Origin: Paractinoplanes durhamensis
GTDB lineage: Bacteria; Actinomycetota; Actinomycetes; Mycobacteriales; Micromonosporaceae
Reading direction: 5' to 3'
DNA length: 64,000 bases
Assembly (NCBI RefSeq): GCF_016862175.1
Contig: NZ_BOML01000013.1
Coordinates: forward strand, 124,001-188,000
The position numbers and the translations under genes were made by a program. A model generated the notes under the pieces. The model was not told the origin of the DNA and did no database searches. It saw only the letters and a program-made list of their open reading frames with translations. Below, in pieces: positions 1 through 9,194 of the stretch. Numbering within the stretch: the first letter of the stretch is position 1; every line of letters starts with the position of its first letter.

Positions 1-69
1 AACCCTACGCTGTGCGAAATTTACCTCGCGTTAACAATCGCGACGGTCGATGAAACACGCGGCGGGAGG

Positions 70-1053
70 GTGACTGCCTTGGCAATACAGCTGGATGCAA
101 GGCGGGTGCGCTCGGGCGAAAGCCGGCCGGCCGGTGATGGGCGGGACCGGTTACGGCGGATCGGGCACAGCAAGACGTTGATCATCATGTGCCTGCCGGC
201 GATCTTGTTCTTCTTGGTATTCGCCTACGCTCCGCTGCCGGGCTCGTGGATCGCATTCACCAACTTCAACTACCACGACGGCATCTTCGGCAGTCCGTTC
301 GTCGGGCTGCGGAACTTCGAGTTCCTGGCCAAGTCGGGGCAGCTCTGGAAGCTGACCCGCAACACGCTCCTCTACAACGTGGCCTTCATCGTGCTGGGCA
401 ACATCGTCCAGATCGCGGTGGCCATCATGCTCAACGAGATCCGCTCGAAGTACTTCAAGAAGGTCAGCCAGGCGGTGATGTTCCTGCCGTACTTCATCTC
501 CGTGGTGCTGGTCGGCGTCATCGCGTTCAACCTGCTCAACTACGACACCGGGGCGCTCAACGCGCTGATCGAGCGGACCGGCGGCGACCCGATCAAGATC
601 TATTCGCAGGCCGGGTTGTGGCCGTTCATCATCGTCCTGTTCCACCTGTGGCAGAGCACCGGCTACGGCTCGATCGTCTACTTCGCCGCCATCCTGAGCA
701 TCGACAGCACCCTGTTCGAGGCGGCCGCGATCGACGGGGCCTCGGCCTGGCAGCGGACCCGGTACGTCATCCTGCCGAGCCTCAAGCCCACCTTCATCAT
801 CCTGCTGCTGTTCTCGCTCGGCGGGATCATGCGGGGCAACTTCGGGCTGTTCTGGAACCTGGTCGGCAACAACGCCACGCTCTACGACACCACCGACATC
901 ATCGAGACCTCCGTCTATCGAATGATCATCAGTCAGAACAACTTCACGACGTCGACGGCGGTCGGGCTCTACCAGTCCCTGTTCGGCTTCGCCCTGGTCA
1001 TGCTGTGCAACTGGCTCGTTCGAAGGGTGAACGAGGACTATGCGCTCTTCTGA
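70..1053 (+). CDS. ABC sugar transporter permease, LplB type
   Basis: Integral-membrane permease that should form half of the translocation channel of a carbohydrate importer. After a charged N-terminus of about 35 residues there are about six hydrophobic segments. The EAAxxDGA permease loop, which contacts the ATPase, is visible near residue 220 as EAAAIDGASAWQR. Length (327 aa) and sequence style match the LplB family for complex glycans. The GTG at 70 directly abuts a GGGAGG motif, which is too close for a ribosome site. The in-frame TTG at 79 has better spacing and may be the true start. It overlaps the next permease gene by 14 bp. The 69 bases before it contain GTTAAC within a CGCG-flanked stretch, a possible but unproven regulator site. 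Family call firm, substrate unknown. Confidence 0.9.
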   Translation: MTALAIQLDARRVRSGESRPAGDGRDRLRRIGHSKTLIIMCLPAILFFLVFAYAPLPGSWIAFTNFNYHDGIFGSPFVGLRNFEFLAKSGQLWKLTRNTLLYNVAFIVLGNIVQIAVAIMLNEIRSKYFKKVSQAVMFLPYFISVVLVGVIAFNLLNYDTGALNALIERTGGDPIKIYSQAGLWPFIIVLFHLWQSTGYGSIVYFAAILSIDSTLFEAAAIDGASAWQRTRYVILPSLKPTFIILLLFSLGGIMRGNFGLFWNLVGNNATLYDTTDIIETSVYRMIISQNNFTTSTAVGLYQSLFGFALVMLCNWLVRRVNEDYALF

Positions 1054-1927
1054 CAAAAGCGACTACGCGCTGCGCGGCGTCTCCTACCTCGTGGTCACCG
1101 TCTTCACGATCTTCTGCCTGCTGCCCTTCGTGCTGATCGTGTCGGCCTCGGTCTCCGAGGAATCGCAGATCATGGAGCACGGCTTCGGCCTGCTGCCGCG
1201 AGGTTTCTCGCTGACCGCCTACGAATTCATCTTCAAGTCGCCGCGGCAGCTCATCGGCTCCTACGTCGTCACCATCACGATGACGGTTTTCGGCACCGCG
1301 ATCGGCCTGCTCATCATCGCGATGACCGGCTACGCGTTGCAGCGCAAGGACTTCCCGCTCCGCAACGGCATCTCCTTCTTCATCTACTTCACGACGCTGT
1401 TCTCGGCCGGTCTGGCCCCCACCTATCTGTGGGTCGCCCGCGAGCTCGGCCTGCGCGGCAACTACCTCGCGGTGTTCCTGCAACTGCTCATGACGCCGTG
1501 GCTGATCATCCTCATGAAGAACTTCGTCCGGTCGGTGCCGAACGAGATCACCGAGTCGGGAAAGGTGGACGGCGCCGGGGATTTCCGGATCTTCCTGCGG
1601 CTCATCCTCCCGATGATGAAGCCGGCGCTCGCCACCACCGGGCTGTTCCTGGCGCTCGGCTACTGGAACGAGTGGTATCTGTCCTCGCTCTATCTGGGCA
1701 GCACCGTCGAGTTCAAACCGCTCCAGTACTACCTCTACAACGTCATCAACACGGCGAACGCGCTGAAGAGCTCGATGGCGGGCAACAACGTCACGGTCAC
1801 CCAGCTCCCCACCAACACGCTGAAGATGGCCAGCGCCGTGGTCGCGACCGGCCCGATCGTCCTGCTCTACCCGTTCGTCCAGCGCTATTTCGTCAGCGGC
1901 ATCACGGTCGGCGCGGTAAAAGGCTAA
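1040..1927 (+). CDS. ABC sugar transporter permease, LplC/YtcP type
   Basis: Second membrane permease of the importer, 295 aa with about six membrane segments. The cytoplasmic loop reads ESGKVDGAGDFRIFLRLILP, a variant of the EAAxxDGA motif in which EA is replaced by ES, as is common in LplC-like proteins. The ATG at 1040 lies inside the preceding permease gene in another frame, which implies translational coupling. The solute-binding protein gene follows after 10 bp, with AAGGAGA ahead of its start. It pairs with the upstream LplB-like subunit. No ATPase gene occurs in this cluster. In actinomycetes such importers usually borrow a shared MsiK-type ATPase encoded elsewhere, which I infer here. 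Confidence 0.9.
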   Translation: MRSSDKSDYALRGVSYLVVTVFTIFCLLPFVLIVSASVSEESQIMEHGFGLLPRGFSLTAYEFIFKSPRQLIGSYVVTITMTVFGTAIGLLIIAMTGYALQRKDFPLRNGISFFIYFTTLFSAGLAPTYLWVARELGLRGNYLAVFLQLLMTPWLIILMKNFVRSVPNEITESGKVDGAGDFRIFLRLILPMMKPALATTGLFLALGYWNEWYLSSLYLGSTVEFKPLQYYLYNVINTANALKSSMAGNNVTVTQLPTNTLKMASAVVATGPIVLLYPFVQRYFVSGITVGAVKG

Positions 1928-1937
1928 GGAGAGCCCG

Positions 1938-3491
1938 ATGAATAAAAAGATAGTCAGGATAGGCGCGGCGTTCGCCGCATTGACCCTGAGCTTGGGAAGC
2001 GCGGCCTGTTCCGATTCGGAGGACTCGGGCAAGCCCACCAAGATCAGTATGATGGTGCTCGGCGACAAGCCCAGCAACGGCCGGCTCGAGGCGATGCTCA
2101 AGGTGCTCAACGCGCGCCTGACCGAGCAGGCCAACGCCACGCTCGAACCGCATTACATCGAGTGGGCCGACTGGCAGACGCAGTACAACGTCGCGCTGCT
2201 GTCCGGCGACACCAGCTTGGACCTCATCACGACCGCCACCGACTGGCTGTTCGCCTGGGAGAACGCCCAGAAGGGCGCGTTCCTGCCGCTCTCCGCCGAC
2301 ATGCTGAAGAAGGAAGCGCCGAAGACGTGGGCGCAGGTCGACGCGAAGGGCGACTGGGACCTCACGAAGCTGGACGACGGGCAGATCTACTTCATCCCCG
2401 AGGACAACTACACCCAGTGGACGAACCACGGTTTCTTCTACCGCGGTGACTGGGCGAAATCGGCCGGCATCCCGGACGGGACGATCACCAAGTTCGAGCA
2501 GTTCACCCAGTACTTCCAGTGGGTCAAGAAGAACAAGCCCAAGGCGTACCCGTGGGACGTCGCGAAGCAGAACGAGGGCGCCCTCACCGGCTACCTGCAG
2601 GGGCACACCGACTGGGTCACCCTGCAGGAGGTCTCGACGAGCAGCTACTACCCGTTCCAGATCGACAATTCCGGCGCCACCCCGAAGGTCACCTCCTGGT
2701 ATTACAGCAGCGACCAACTGCTGCCCGCGGTCACCCAGACGAAGCAGTGGAACGACCTCGGCGTCTGGCGCGAGGACGCGCTGAACTACGACGGCAACAC
2801 CCGCGAGGAGATGTACGCGGGTCTGTCCGGCACCGAGCAGCACCACACCCAGACGTTCGTGACGCAGGTCGTCGACACCATGACGAAGAAGCAGCCCGGC
2901 TCCGACCCGAAGATGTTCTATTGGGGCCAGGAGAACGGCAACGTCTACCGCGACATCAAGACGCACGGCGCGATGGCGGTCTCGGCCAACTCGAAACACC
3001 CCGAAAAAGCACTCCAGGTGTACGACCTGATCCGTAACGACAAGACGGACTACGACCTGCTGAACTTCGGTATCGAGGGCACCGACTACGTGCTGACCGC
3101 GGACGGCAAGCTCGACCACCCGAAGGGCTGGGACATCTCCAAGGACGCCCTCGACTCCAACTTCTGGGGCGGCCGGATGGACGAGTTCGAACCGACCAAG
3201 GTGACCGACGCGCCGAACAAGGCCGACATCTACAAGGGCCTCGACGCGGTCGCGAAGGTCTATCCGTTCTCGACGCTGCGGGTGAAGAAGGACCAGATCG
3301 ACCCGACCCTCACGGCGATCGGCGGGGTCTTCTCCGAATACATCCCGCAGCTTCAGTACGGCAAGGTCAAGGACCCGGCCGCCACCATCGCCGAGATGCG
3401 CAAGAAGCTCAAGGACGCCGGCTTCGAGGACGCCCTGAAGTCCATTCAGGCCGACGTCGACGAGTGGAGCAAGACCCACAAGGCCAAGTGA
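1938..3491 (+). CDS. Extracellular solute-binding lipoprotein
   Basis: Substrate-capture protein of the sugar importer, 517 aa, anchored outside the membrane. The N-terminus is a classic lipoprotein signal: basic start (MNKKIVRIG), hydrophobic core, then a lipobox ending at Cys24 (LGSAAC), followed by an acidic tether SDSEDSGK. The size fits the large LplA-like binding proteins that accompany LplB/LplC permeases. Many Trp and Tyr residues (for example EWADWQTQYN) suit carbohydrate stacking. AAGGAGA ten bases upstream is a good ribosome site. Its TGA stop overlaps the ATG of the YesL-like gene by one base. The ligand cannot be read from sequence. The adjacent GH2 and GH5 enzymes suggest a plant- or fungal-type oligosaccharide. 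Confidence 0.9.
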   Translation: MNKKIVRIGAAFAALTLSLGSAACSDSEDSGKPTKISMMVLGDKPSNGRLEAMLKVLNARLTEQANATLEPHYIEWADWQTQYNVALLSGDTSLDLITTATDWLFAWENAQKGAFLPLSADMLKKEAPKTWAQVDAKGDWDLTKLDDGQIYFIPEDNYTQWTNHGFFYRGDWAKSAGIPDGTITKFEQFTQYFQWVKKNKPKAYPWDVAKQNEGALTGYLQGHTDWVTLQEVSTSSYYPFQIDNSGATPKVTSWYYSSDQLLPAVTQTKQWNDLGVWREDALNYDGNTREEMYAGLSGTEQHHTQTFVTQVVDTMTKKQPGSDPKMFYWGQENGNVYRDIKTHGAMAVSANSKHPEKALQVYDLIRNDKTDYDLLNFGIEGTDYVLTADGKLDHPKGWDISKDALDSNFWGGRMDEFEPTKVTDAPNKADIYKGLDAVAKVYPFSTLRVKKDQIDPTLTAIGGVFSEYIPQLQYGKVKDPAATIAEMRKKLKDAGFEDALKSIQADVDEWSKTHKAK

Positions 3492-4123
3492 TGTTCGCTC
3501 TCGATTCCCCGCTCGTCCGCTTCCTCAACCGGTTCGCCGATCTGATGATCCTGAACCTGTTGTTCATCGTCACCTCGCTGCCGCTCGTCACGCTCGGCGC
3601 CACCCTCACGGCGCTGAGCGGGACGGCGATGCGGATCGCGCGGGGCGAGAGCGAATCGGTGACCGGCGACTACCTCCGCGCCCTGCGCCGCGACCTGCGG
3701 CCGGGCACGCTCCTCGGGCTGGTGGTCGCCGGGCTCGGCCTGGTGCTCACCGCCTGGTGGGTGGTCATCGGCGGCCTCGCCGTTCCGGGCATCGTGCAGT
3801 TTCTCCTGTACGCCGTCTGCGGCTTGATCGCCTTCCGCCTGACCGTCGTCGCGCTCTGGGCGTTCCCCTACCTCGCCACGTTCGACGACGGCGTGCGCAC
3901 CGTGCTCCGCAACGCACGGCTGATGTCGGTGCGGCACGCGTTCGGGACGCTGGCGCTGCTGATGGTGATCGGCCTGCCGGTCATCGTCACGGTCTTCTAC
4001 CCGAAGGTCGTGGTGTTCGGACTGCTCTGGTTCCTCTTCGGTTTCGCCGGCGTCGCCTACCTGGCCGGGATCGTCCTGACCGGGGTCTTCGCCACCTACG
4101 CGCCCAAGCTAGCCCTGTCCTGA
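3491..4123 (+). CDS. YesL-like (DUF624) membrane protein
   Basis: Membrane protein of about 210 aa with roughly five hydrophobic segments, resembling the DUF624/YesL family. Members commonly sit beside LplABC-type sugar importers, and their molecular role is unknown. I place the start at the ATG at 3491, which overlaps the stop of the binding-protein gene. An upstream GTG would extend it into that gene for no reason. The sequence opens MFALDSPLVRFLNRFADLMI, typical of the family. A well-conserved region reads LRNARLMSVRHAFGTLALL. Context supports an accessory role in uptake of the same glycan, which is inference. Confidence 0.8.
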   Translation: MFALDSPLVRFLNRFADLMILNLLFIVTSLPLVTLGATLTALSGTAMRIARGESESVTGDYLRALRRDLRPGTLLGLVVAGLGLVLTAWWVVIGGLAVPGIVQFLLYAVCGLIAFRLTVVALWAFPYLATFDDGVRTVLRNARLMSVRHAFGTLALLMVIGLPVIVTVFYPKVVVFGLLWFLFGFAGVAYLAGIVLTGVFATYAPKLALS

Positions 4124-4149
4124 CCTCTCGACCCGAAGGTCTCCTGCCT

Positions 4150-6456
4150 GTGCGCACCTCCCCCATTCGCCGGTGGAAGTTCCTGCTGGCCGACGAGCCC
4201 GAAGCCTGGGCAAAAGGTTTTGACGACGAAAGGTGGCGCACCGTCGTCGTGCCGCACGACTGGAGCGTCGAGCACCCCTTCGACCCATCGATGTCGAGCG
4301 GCACCGGCTACCTCCCGGGCGGCGTGGGCTGGTACCGCGGCCACGTCTCCCTCGCGGCCCTCGACCTGACGCCGGGGCAGCGGCTCCGGCTGGTCTTCCA
4401 CGGCGTCTACAAGAACGCCGACGTCTGGGTCAACGGCTACCACCTCGGCGCGCGGCCCTCCGGCTGGGCGCGCTTCTCGTTCGACCTCACCGAGATCCTC
4501 GGCTACGCGCCGGGCGACGACCTGGTGGTCGCGGTCCGCGTCGACCGCACGGAGGTGTCCGACTCGCGCTGGTACAACGGCGCCGGCCTCACCCGCCAGG
4601 TCGACCTGGAGATCCGCGAAGCCGTGCACCTGGCCGAGCACGGCACCACCATCGAAACGATCAACACCGATGCTTGCGTACGCCTGCGTCAGACCGTGGT
4701 CAACGACGGCGACCGGGACACGACCGTCACGATCGACCACGAGCTGCGGTCGCTGACCACCGATGCGGTCCACCGGTTCGCGGCCGAGGTGGCGGTGCCG
4801 GCCGGCGCCACCCGCACGGTCGAGACGGTCGAACGCATCGCCGACCCGGAACTCTGGTCGGCCGACCACCCGCACCGGTATCGGCTGACCTCCACGCTCG
4901 GGCCGGGCGGGGACGCGTACGAGCTGATCGTCGGTCTTCGGACCGTCCGCTTCGACCCGGATCACGGCTTCTTCGTCAACGACGAGCCGCAGACGCTCAA
5001 GGGTGTGTGCCTGCACGAGGACGCCGGCGTGCTCGGCACGGCGGTGCCCGCGGCGGTCTGGGCGCGGCGGCTGCTCGCGCTGAAGGCGATGGGCGCCAAC
5101 GCGGTCCGGATGGCGCACAACCCGCACTCCCCCGAGCTCTACACGCTCTGCGACGCCCTCGGCTTCTACGTGATCGACGAGGCGTTCGACGAGTGGGAGA
5201 ACGCGAAGAACAAGTGGTGGCAGGGGCACAACGTCTACCCGCCCCGGCACGAGGGACCGGCGACGAGCTTCCCGGCCTGGCACGCTGCCGACCTCACCGC
5301 GATGGTCGAGGCGCACCGGCACCACCCGTCGGTGATCGCGTGGAGCATCGGCAACGAGGTCGACTACCCGAACGACCCCTACGCGAGCCCGCTGTTCGCC
5401 GAGATGACCGGCAACAACGACGCGTCCAAACCGGCCGCCGAGCGGGTGTACGACCCGGCCCGGCCGGACATGCGCCGCCTGACCACGATCGCGGCCCGGC
5501 TGATCGAGCTGGTCCGGGCGGCCGATCCGACCCGGGCGGTCACGCTCGCCGCGGCGTTCCCCGAGCTGTCCAGCCGGACCGGGCTCCTCGAGGGTCTCGA
5601 CCTGATCGGTTACAACTACAAGGAGCAGCTGTACGACGCGGACCACGCCCGTTTCCCGGCGCAGCCGCTGGTCGGCTCCGAGAACGGGCACTCCTACGAG
5701 GCGTGGCGGCACGTCGCCGACAAGGACTACGTCGCCGGGCAGTTCCTCTGGACCGGGATCGACTACCTCGGCGAGGCGCACGGCTGGCCCGTGCACGGCT
5801 CGCCGGCCGGCCTGCTCACCACCGCCGGCTTCGACAAACCGGCCTATCACCTGCGCCGGTCGTGGTGGTCCGACGAGCCGATGGTCTACCTGGTCACCGG
5901 CCCGGACCTCGCCCGGAGGTGGGACCACGAGCCCGGGCAGGACGTCGAGGTGTTCTGCTTCGCCAACACCGACGAGGTCGTGCTGACCTGCGGCGACGAG
6001 ACGTTCCCGCTGGCCTTCGACGACACCGCGGGATGGTGGCGCGCGACCGTGCCGTACCGGGAAGAGCCGTTGACCCTGGTGGGGCGTACGCAAGAAGTGT
6101 CGGTTCTTGATGCTCTGGGGTCTCGCGGCAAAGCCGCGTCGATCGACGCCCGGGTGTGGAACGTCCCGGCCGGGGTCGTGGTGGCCGGCGACGTGATCCA
6201 GATCGAGGTCACCCTGCGCGACGCCGACGGGAACGTCGCCGCCGACGACCGGCTCGTCACCGCCGAGGTGTCCGGCGGGGACCTGCTCGGCCTGGACAAC
6301 GGTGACCTCGGCGATCCGACGCCCTACCCGCAGCCGTCGCGGTGCACGCACGACGGCCGGGTGATCGTCTACGTGCGCGGCGGCCCGTCGACGGTCGTGA
6401 CGCTGAGTGCACCCGGCGTCGCCGACGTCCGACTCGACCATTCCGAATGGAGATGA
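4150..6456 (+). CDS. Glycoside hydrolase family 2 (beta-galactosidase-like)
   Basis: About 768 aa, without a signal peptide, so probably cytoplasmic and acting on imported oligosaccharides. The N-terminal jelly-roll begins with WKFLLADEPEAW and continues to VPHDWSVEHPF and GTGYLPGGVGWYRG, all hallmarks of GH2. The acid/base is Glu403 in SIGNEVDYP, and the likely nucleophile is Glu511 in GSENGHSYE, followed by the typical QFLWTGIDYLGEAHGWP block. A C-terminal Ig-like region (about 610-760) resembles the DUF4982 part of such enzymes. The start is GTG 4150, 26 bp after the previous stop. The frame stays open upstream, but that extension lies antiparallel in style to the YesL gene and is not coding. 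Beta-galactosidase, beta-glucuronidase and beta-mannosidase activities cannot be told apart by eye. Confidence 0.88.
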   Translation: MRTSPIRRWKFLLADEPEAWAKGFDDERWRTVVVPHDWSVEHPFDPSMSSGTGYLPGGVGWYRGHVSLAALDLTPGQRLRLVFHGVYKNADVWVNGYHLGARPSGWARFSFDLTEILGYAPGDDLVVAVRVDRTEVSDSRWYNGAGLTRQVDLEIREAVHLAEHGTTIETINTDACVRLRQTVVNDGDRDTTVTIDHELRSLTTDAVHRFAAEVAVPAGATRTVETVERIADPELWSADHPHRYRLTSTLGPGGDAYELIVGLRTVRFDPDHGFFVNDEPQTLKGVCLHEDAGVLGTAVPAAVWARRLLALKAMGANAVRMAHNPHSPELYTLCDALGFYVIDEAFDEWENAKNKWWQGHNVYPPRHEGPATSFPAWHAADLTAMVEAHRHHPSVIAWSIGNEVDYPNDPYASPLFAEMTGNNDASKPAAERVYDPARPDMRRLTTIAARLIELVRAADPTRAVTLAAAFPELSSRTGLLEGLDLIGYNYKEQLYDADHARFPAQPLVGSENGHSYEAWRHVADKDYVAGQFLWTGIDYLGEAHGWPVHGSPAGLLTTAGFDKPAYHLRRSWWSDEPMVYLVTGPDLARRWDHEPGQDVEVFCFANTDEVVLTCGDETFPLAFDDTAGWWRATVPYREEPLTLVGRTQEVSVLDALGSRGKAASIDARVWNVPAGVVVAGDVIQIEVTLRDADGNVAADDRLVTAEVSGGDLLGLDNGDLGDPTPYPQPSRCTHDGRVIVYVRGGPSTVVTLSAPGVADVRLDHSEWR

Positions 6457-6458
6457 CC

Positions 6459-7835
6459 ATGCGTTCTCTGATCCGCGCGGTGGCGCTCGGCGCGCTCGCC
6501 TCCGTCATGCTGGCCGGTGCGGCCCAAGCGAAACCCCCGTCGCCCGTGGGGACCAGCGACTTCCGCGGCGTCAACTGGGCCGACCCGCGCGACAACTACG
6601 CGAGCGACGCGGTGGTGCCGAGCGGCCTGTCCACCGCCGACGACTACCGCACCGTCTACCGCACCGCCACCCGCATGGTCGGCGACTTCCGCAGGAACCT
6701 CGGCGCCAACACGCTGCGCCTGCCGATCAATCCGGCCAGCGTGGGCACCGCCTGGTGGCGCTCCTACCGGGCGGCGATCGACGCCGCCACCGCGGCCGGC
6801 GACAAGGTCATCCTCAGCTACTGGGAGGCCGACACCAGCAAGGACGGGCTGATCGACGACGTCGGCGCCTGGAACCGGATGTGGGACACGGTGGTGCGGG
6901 AGTACGGCCGCAATTCGCGGGTCTACTTCGAGGCGATGAACGAGCCGCACGGTTACACCCTCGAGGCGTGGGTGGCGGTCAACACCGGCTTCATCGCCCG
7001 GCACCGGCCGGTGCCCCGCGGCCGGATCGTGGTCAGCGGCACCGGCTACAACGACAACGTGACCGGGGTCGGCGCGGCACCGGAACTCCGCGGCACCCTG
7101 CTCTCCCTGCACTTCTACGGGTTCTGGGCGAGCGACACCGCGAAGTCGGCGTGGCTGGCCAACCTGACACCGCGGATCGGCTCGTACGGGTATCGCACGA
7201 TCATCGACGAGGCCGGCGCACCGATGACGATCGGTTTGAATTACGGCGCCCACGACGGGAACACCTCGACGGCGTACTTCGCCGCGCTCACCGAGACCGC
7301 GCGCGCTCAGCACATGGGCATCGTCTACTGGCCCGGCCTGCGCTTCGGCGACTCGTACTCGATCACCTCGGTCGGCGCCGACGGCCACCTGGTCAACAAC
7401 AGCGCATCCGGCGTCGCCCAGCTGCGCTGGGGCTGGGGGTTCGGCACCACCGAGCCGACCAACGACGACCCGGCCGCGCCCCCGGGCGAGGCCCTGGTCA
7501 ACACCGCGTCCGGCCGCTGCCTGGACGTGCCCGGCTTCAGCACCACCGACGGCACCGGGCTCGACCTGTGGGACTGCAACGGCGGCGGCAACCAGTCGTA
7601 CAACTGGGAAGCGGATGGGACGGTGACCGTCTACGGCAGCAAATGCCTGACGGCCGGCGACCGGGTGACCATCGGCGCCTGCACCGGCGCCGCCGACCAG
7701 CAGTGGACGTTCACCGCTCAGCAGACCGTCGCCAACACGGCGGGATGCCTGGACGCTCCGGACGGCGGCACCGTCGTGCTGGCACCCTGCTCCGGTGCGG
7801 CCACGCAGACCTGGGCCCGCGGTCAGACTCCCTAG
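6459..7835 (+). CDS. Secreted GH5-family glycosidase with ricin-type lectin tail
   Basis: About 458 aa. A Sec signal peptide (MRSLIRAVALGALASVMLAGAAQA) precedes a GH5-like catalytic barrel. The acid/base is Glu162 in MNEPHGY, and the nucleophile is Glu251 in IIDEAGAP. From about residue 344 a beta-trefoil carbohydrate-binding domain (CBM13/ricin B) follows, with CLDVPGFSTTDGTGLDLWDC and further QxW-type repeats (QSYNW, QQWTF, QTWA). An ATG at 6453 overlaps the GH2 stop as ATGA. The ATG at 6459, with GGAG seven bases upstream, looks the better start. Extracellular cleavage would feed oligosaccharides to the importer and the GH2 enzyme. Endoglucanase and endomannanase are both possible. Confidence 0.87.
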   Translation: MRSLIRAVALGALASVMLAGAAQAKPPSPVGTSDFRGVNWADPRDNYASDAVVPSGLSTADDYRTVYRTATRMVGDFRRNLGANTLRLPINPASVGTAWWRSYRAAIDAATAAGDKVILSYWEADTSKDGLIDDVGAWNRMWDTVVREYGRNSRVYFEAMNEPHGYTLEAWVAVNTGFIARHRPVPRGRIVVSGTGYNDNVTGVGAAPELRGTLLSLHFYGFWASDTAKSAWLANLTPRIGSYGYRTIIDEAGAPMTIGLNYGAHDGNTSTAYFAALTETARAQHMGIVYWPGLRFGDSYSITSVGADGHLVNNSASGVAQLRWGWGFGTTEPTNDDPAAPPGEALVNTASGRCLDVPGFSTTDGTGLDLWDCNGGGNQSYNWEADGTVTVYGSKCLTAGDRVTIGACTGAADQQWTFTAQQTVANTAGCLDAPDGGTVVLAPCSGAATQTWARGQTP

Positions 7836-7845
7836 GATCAGGATC

Positions 7846-9051
7846 ATGAAACGCACCTCTCGCGATATCCGGGTCGCCAACCGTTTCGAGGTGCTCCGGC
7901 GCATCCTCGCCGACGGCCCGGTGTCGCGGCAGGAGGTGGCCGCCGACACCGGCCTGAGCCTGGCCACCGTGTCGAACCTCGTCGGCGAGCTCCTCCAGGC
8001 CGGGCTGCTCGAAGAGGTCGGCTTCCAGGACTCCGGCGGCGGCCGGCCGCGCGCGCTGGTCGCCGCGCGCCGGTCCGGGGGCTTCCTGGCCGGCGTCGAC
8101 GTCGCCGAGACGTACGTGCACGTCGAGCTCTTCGACACCGGCCTGCAGGTGCTGGCCAGCGTGGAGGAGCCGCTCGACCCGCGGCAGGAGAGCAGCCCGG
8201 CGCAGGTGGTCGCGCACATCGTGTCCAGCCTGCGGTCGGTGGCCGAGCGGGCCGAGGTCGGCCTCGACCAGCTCCTCGGGGTCGGGGTGAGCGTTCCCGG
8301 GCAGGTCGACCGGGACGGCGGCGTGTCGATCTTCGCGCCGAACTGGGACTGGCACGACGTCCCCCTGCGCGACCAACTCGCGGCGACTCTCAACGTGCCG
8401 CTCTACCTGGACAATCCGCTGCGCGCCGGGGTGCTGGCCGAGCTCTGGTTCGGGGCCGGCCGCGGCCACGACGACGTCGCCGTCCTCACCCTCGGCACCG
8501 GGGTCGGCGCGGGGCTGGCCTTCCACGGGCAGCTGCACCGGGGGGCCACCAACAGCGCCGGCGAGTGGGGGCACACCAACCTCGTGATGGACGGGCGTCA
8601 GTGTCGCTGCGGCAGCCGGGGCTGCGTGGAGGCGTACGTCGGTGCGCCCGGCATCATGGCGCAGCTGCGGGAGATCGCGCCGGACAGCCCGCTGCTGCAC
8701 CCCGACGATCAGACCGCCACCATCGACGCCCTGGCCGAGGCGCATCGCGCCGGCGACCCGGTGGCGGTGGCGGTGGTCGACGAGACGGCCCGCTACCTGG
8801 CGGTCGCGATCGCCGATCTGATCAACATCGTGAACCCCGAGGTCGTCGTGCTCTCCAGCTGGGTGGCGGCCAAGCTCGGCGAGCCGCTGCTGACCCGGGC
8901 GCGGGCCCTGCTGGGGCGGCATGCCCTGAAGCGGCCGCTGAATCACACCGAGATCAGCCTGTGCCGGATCAACGGCAATCCGGTCAGCCTCGGCGCGGCG
9001 ACGTTCGCCCTGGAAGGTCACCTCGCCGAGATCGGGGTCACCCCGAGATGA
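7846..9051 (+). CDS. ROK-family transcriptional regulator
   Basis: 401-aa regulator with an N-terminal winged helix-turn-helix (RQEVAADTGLSLATVSNLVG, residues about 25-45) fused to a ROK sugar-kinase-like domain. The ROK domain shows the zinc motif CRCGSRGCVE and the glycine-rich nucleotide fold LTLGTGVGAGLAF. Regulators of this NagC/XylR type respond to a sugar or its phosphate. The location inside the glycan operon, 10 bp after the GH5 stop, suggests local control of this operon. ATG 7846 is preceded by AGGATC. The stop overlaps the following small ORF by four bases (ATGA). Family call is firm, effector unknown. Confidence 0.92.
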   Translation: MKRTSRDIRVANRFEVLRRILADGPVSRQEVAADTGLSLATVSNLVGELLQAGLLEEVGFQDSGGGRPRALVAARRSGGFLAGVDVAETYVHVELFDTGLQVLASVEEPLDPRQESSPAQVVAHIVSSLRSVAERAEVGLDQLLGVGVSVPGQVDRDGGVSIFAPNWDWHDVPLRDQLAATLNVPLYLDNPLRAGVLAELWFGAGRGHDDVAVLTLGTGVGAGLAFHGQLHRGATNSAGEWGHTNLVMDGRQCRCGSRGCVEAYVGAPGIMAQLREIAPDSPLLHPDDQTATIDALAEAHRAGDPVAVAVVDETARYLAVAIADLINIVNPEVVVLSSWVAAKLGEPLLTRARALLGRHALKRPLNHTEISLCRINGNPVSLGAATFALEGHLAEIGVTPR

Positions 9052-9194
9052 CCCTGCACTTCCCGGCCGGGCCGGTCTTCCTGTTCGCCCTGCACAACTT
9101 GGCGGCCACTTCGCGCACCTTCCGGCTCGACCTCGGTGGCGCGCCCCAGGTGGTCCGGGTCGCCGCCGGTGCACACGTCCGGCTCCGCACATGA
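9048..9194 (+). CDS. 48-residue hypothetical protein, translationally coupled
   Basis: A short frame starting at an ATG that overlaps the ROK stop (ATGA) and ending in a TGA that overlaps the ATG of the GH63-like gene, again as ATGA. The peptide (MTLHFPAGPVFLFALHNLAA, then TSRTFRLDLGGAPQVVRVAA) alternates hydrophobic and polar residues, as beta strands do. G/C bias at third positions is kept. It has no signal peptide or recognisable domain. It may be a genuine tiny protein, a coupling leader, or the split-off N-terminal strand region of the downstream enzyme. The two exact four-base overlaps argue that it is translated. Confidence 0.5.
   Translation: MTLHFPAGPVFLFALHNLAATSRTFRLDLGGAPQVVRVAAGAHVRLRT

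Noticed and set aside
4096..6441. A 781-codon minus-strand frame opposite the GH2 gene
   Set aside because: Lies wholly antisense to an enzyme with identifiable catalytic residues. Composition is Val/Asp/Arg-heavy, as expected of a shadow.
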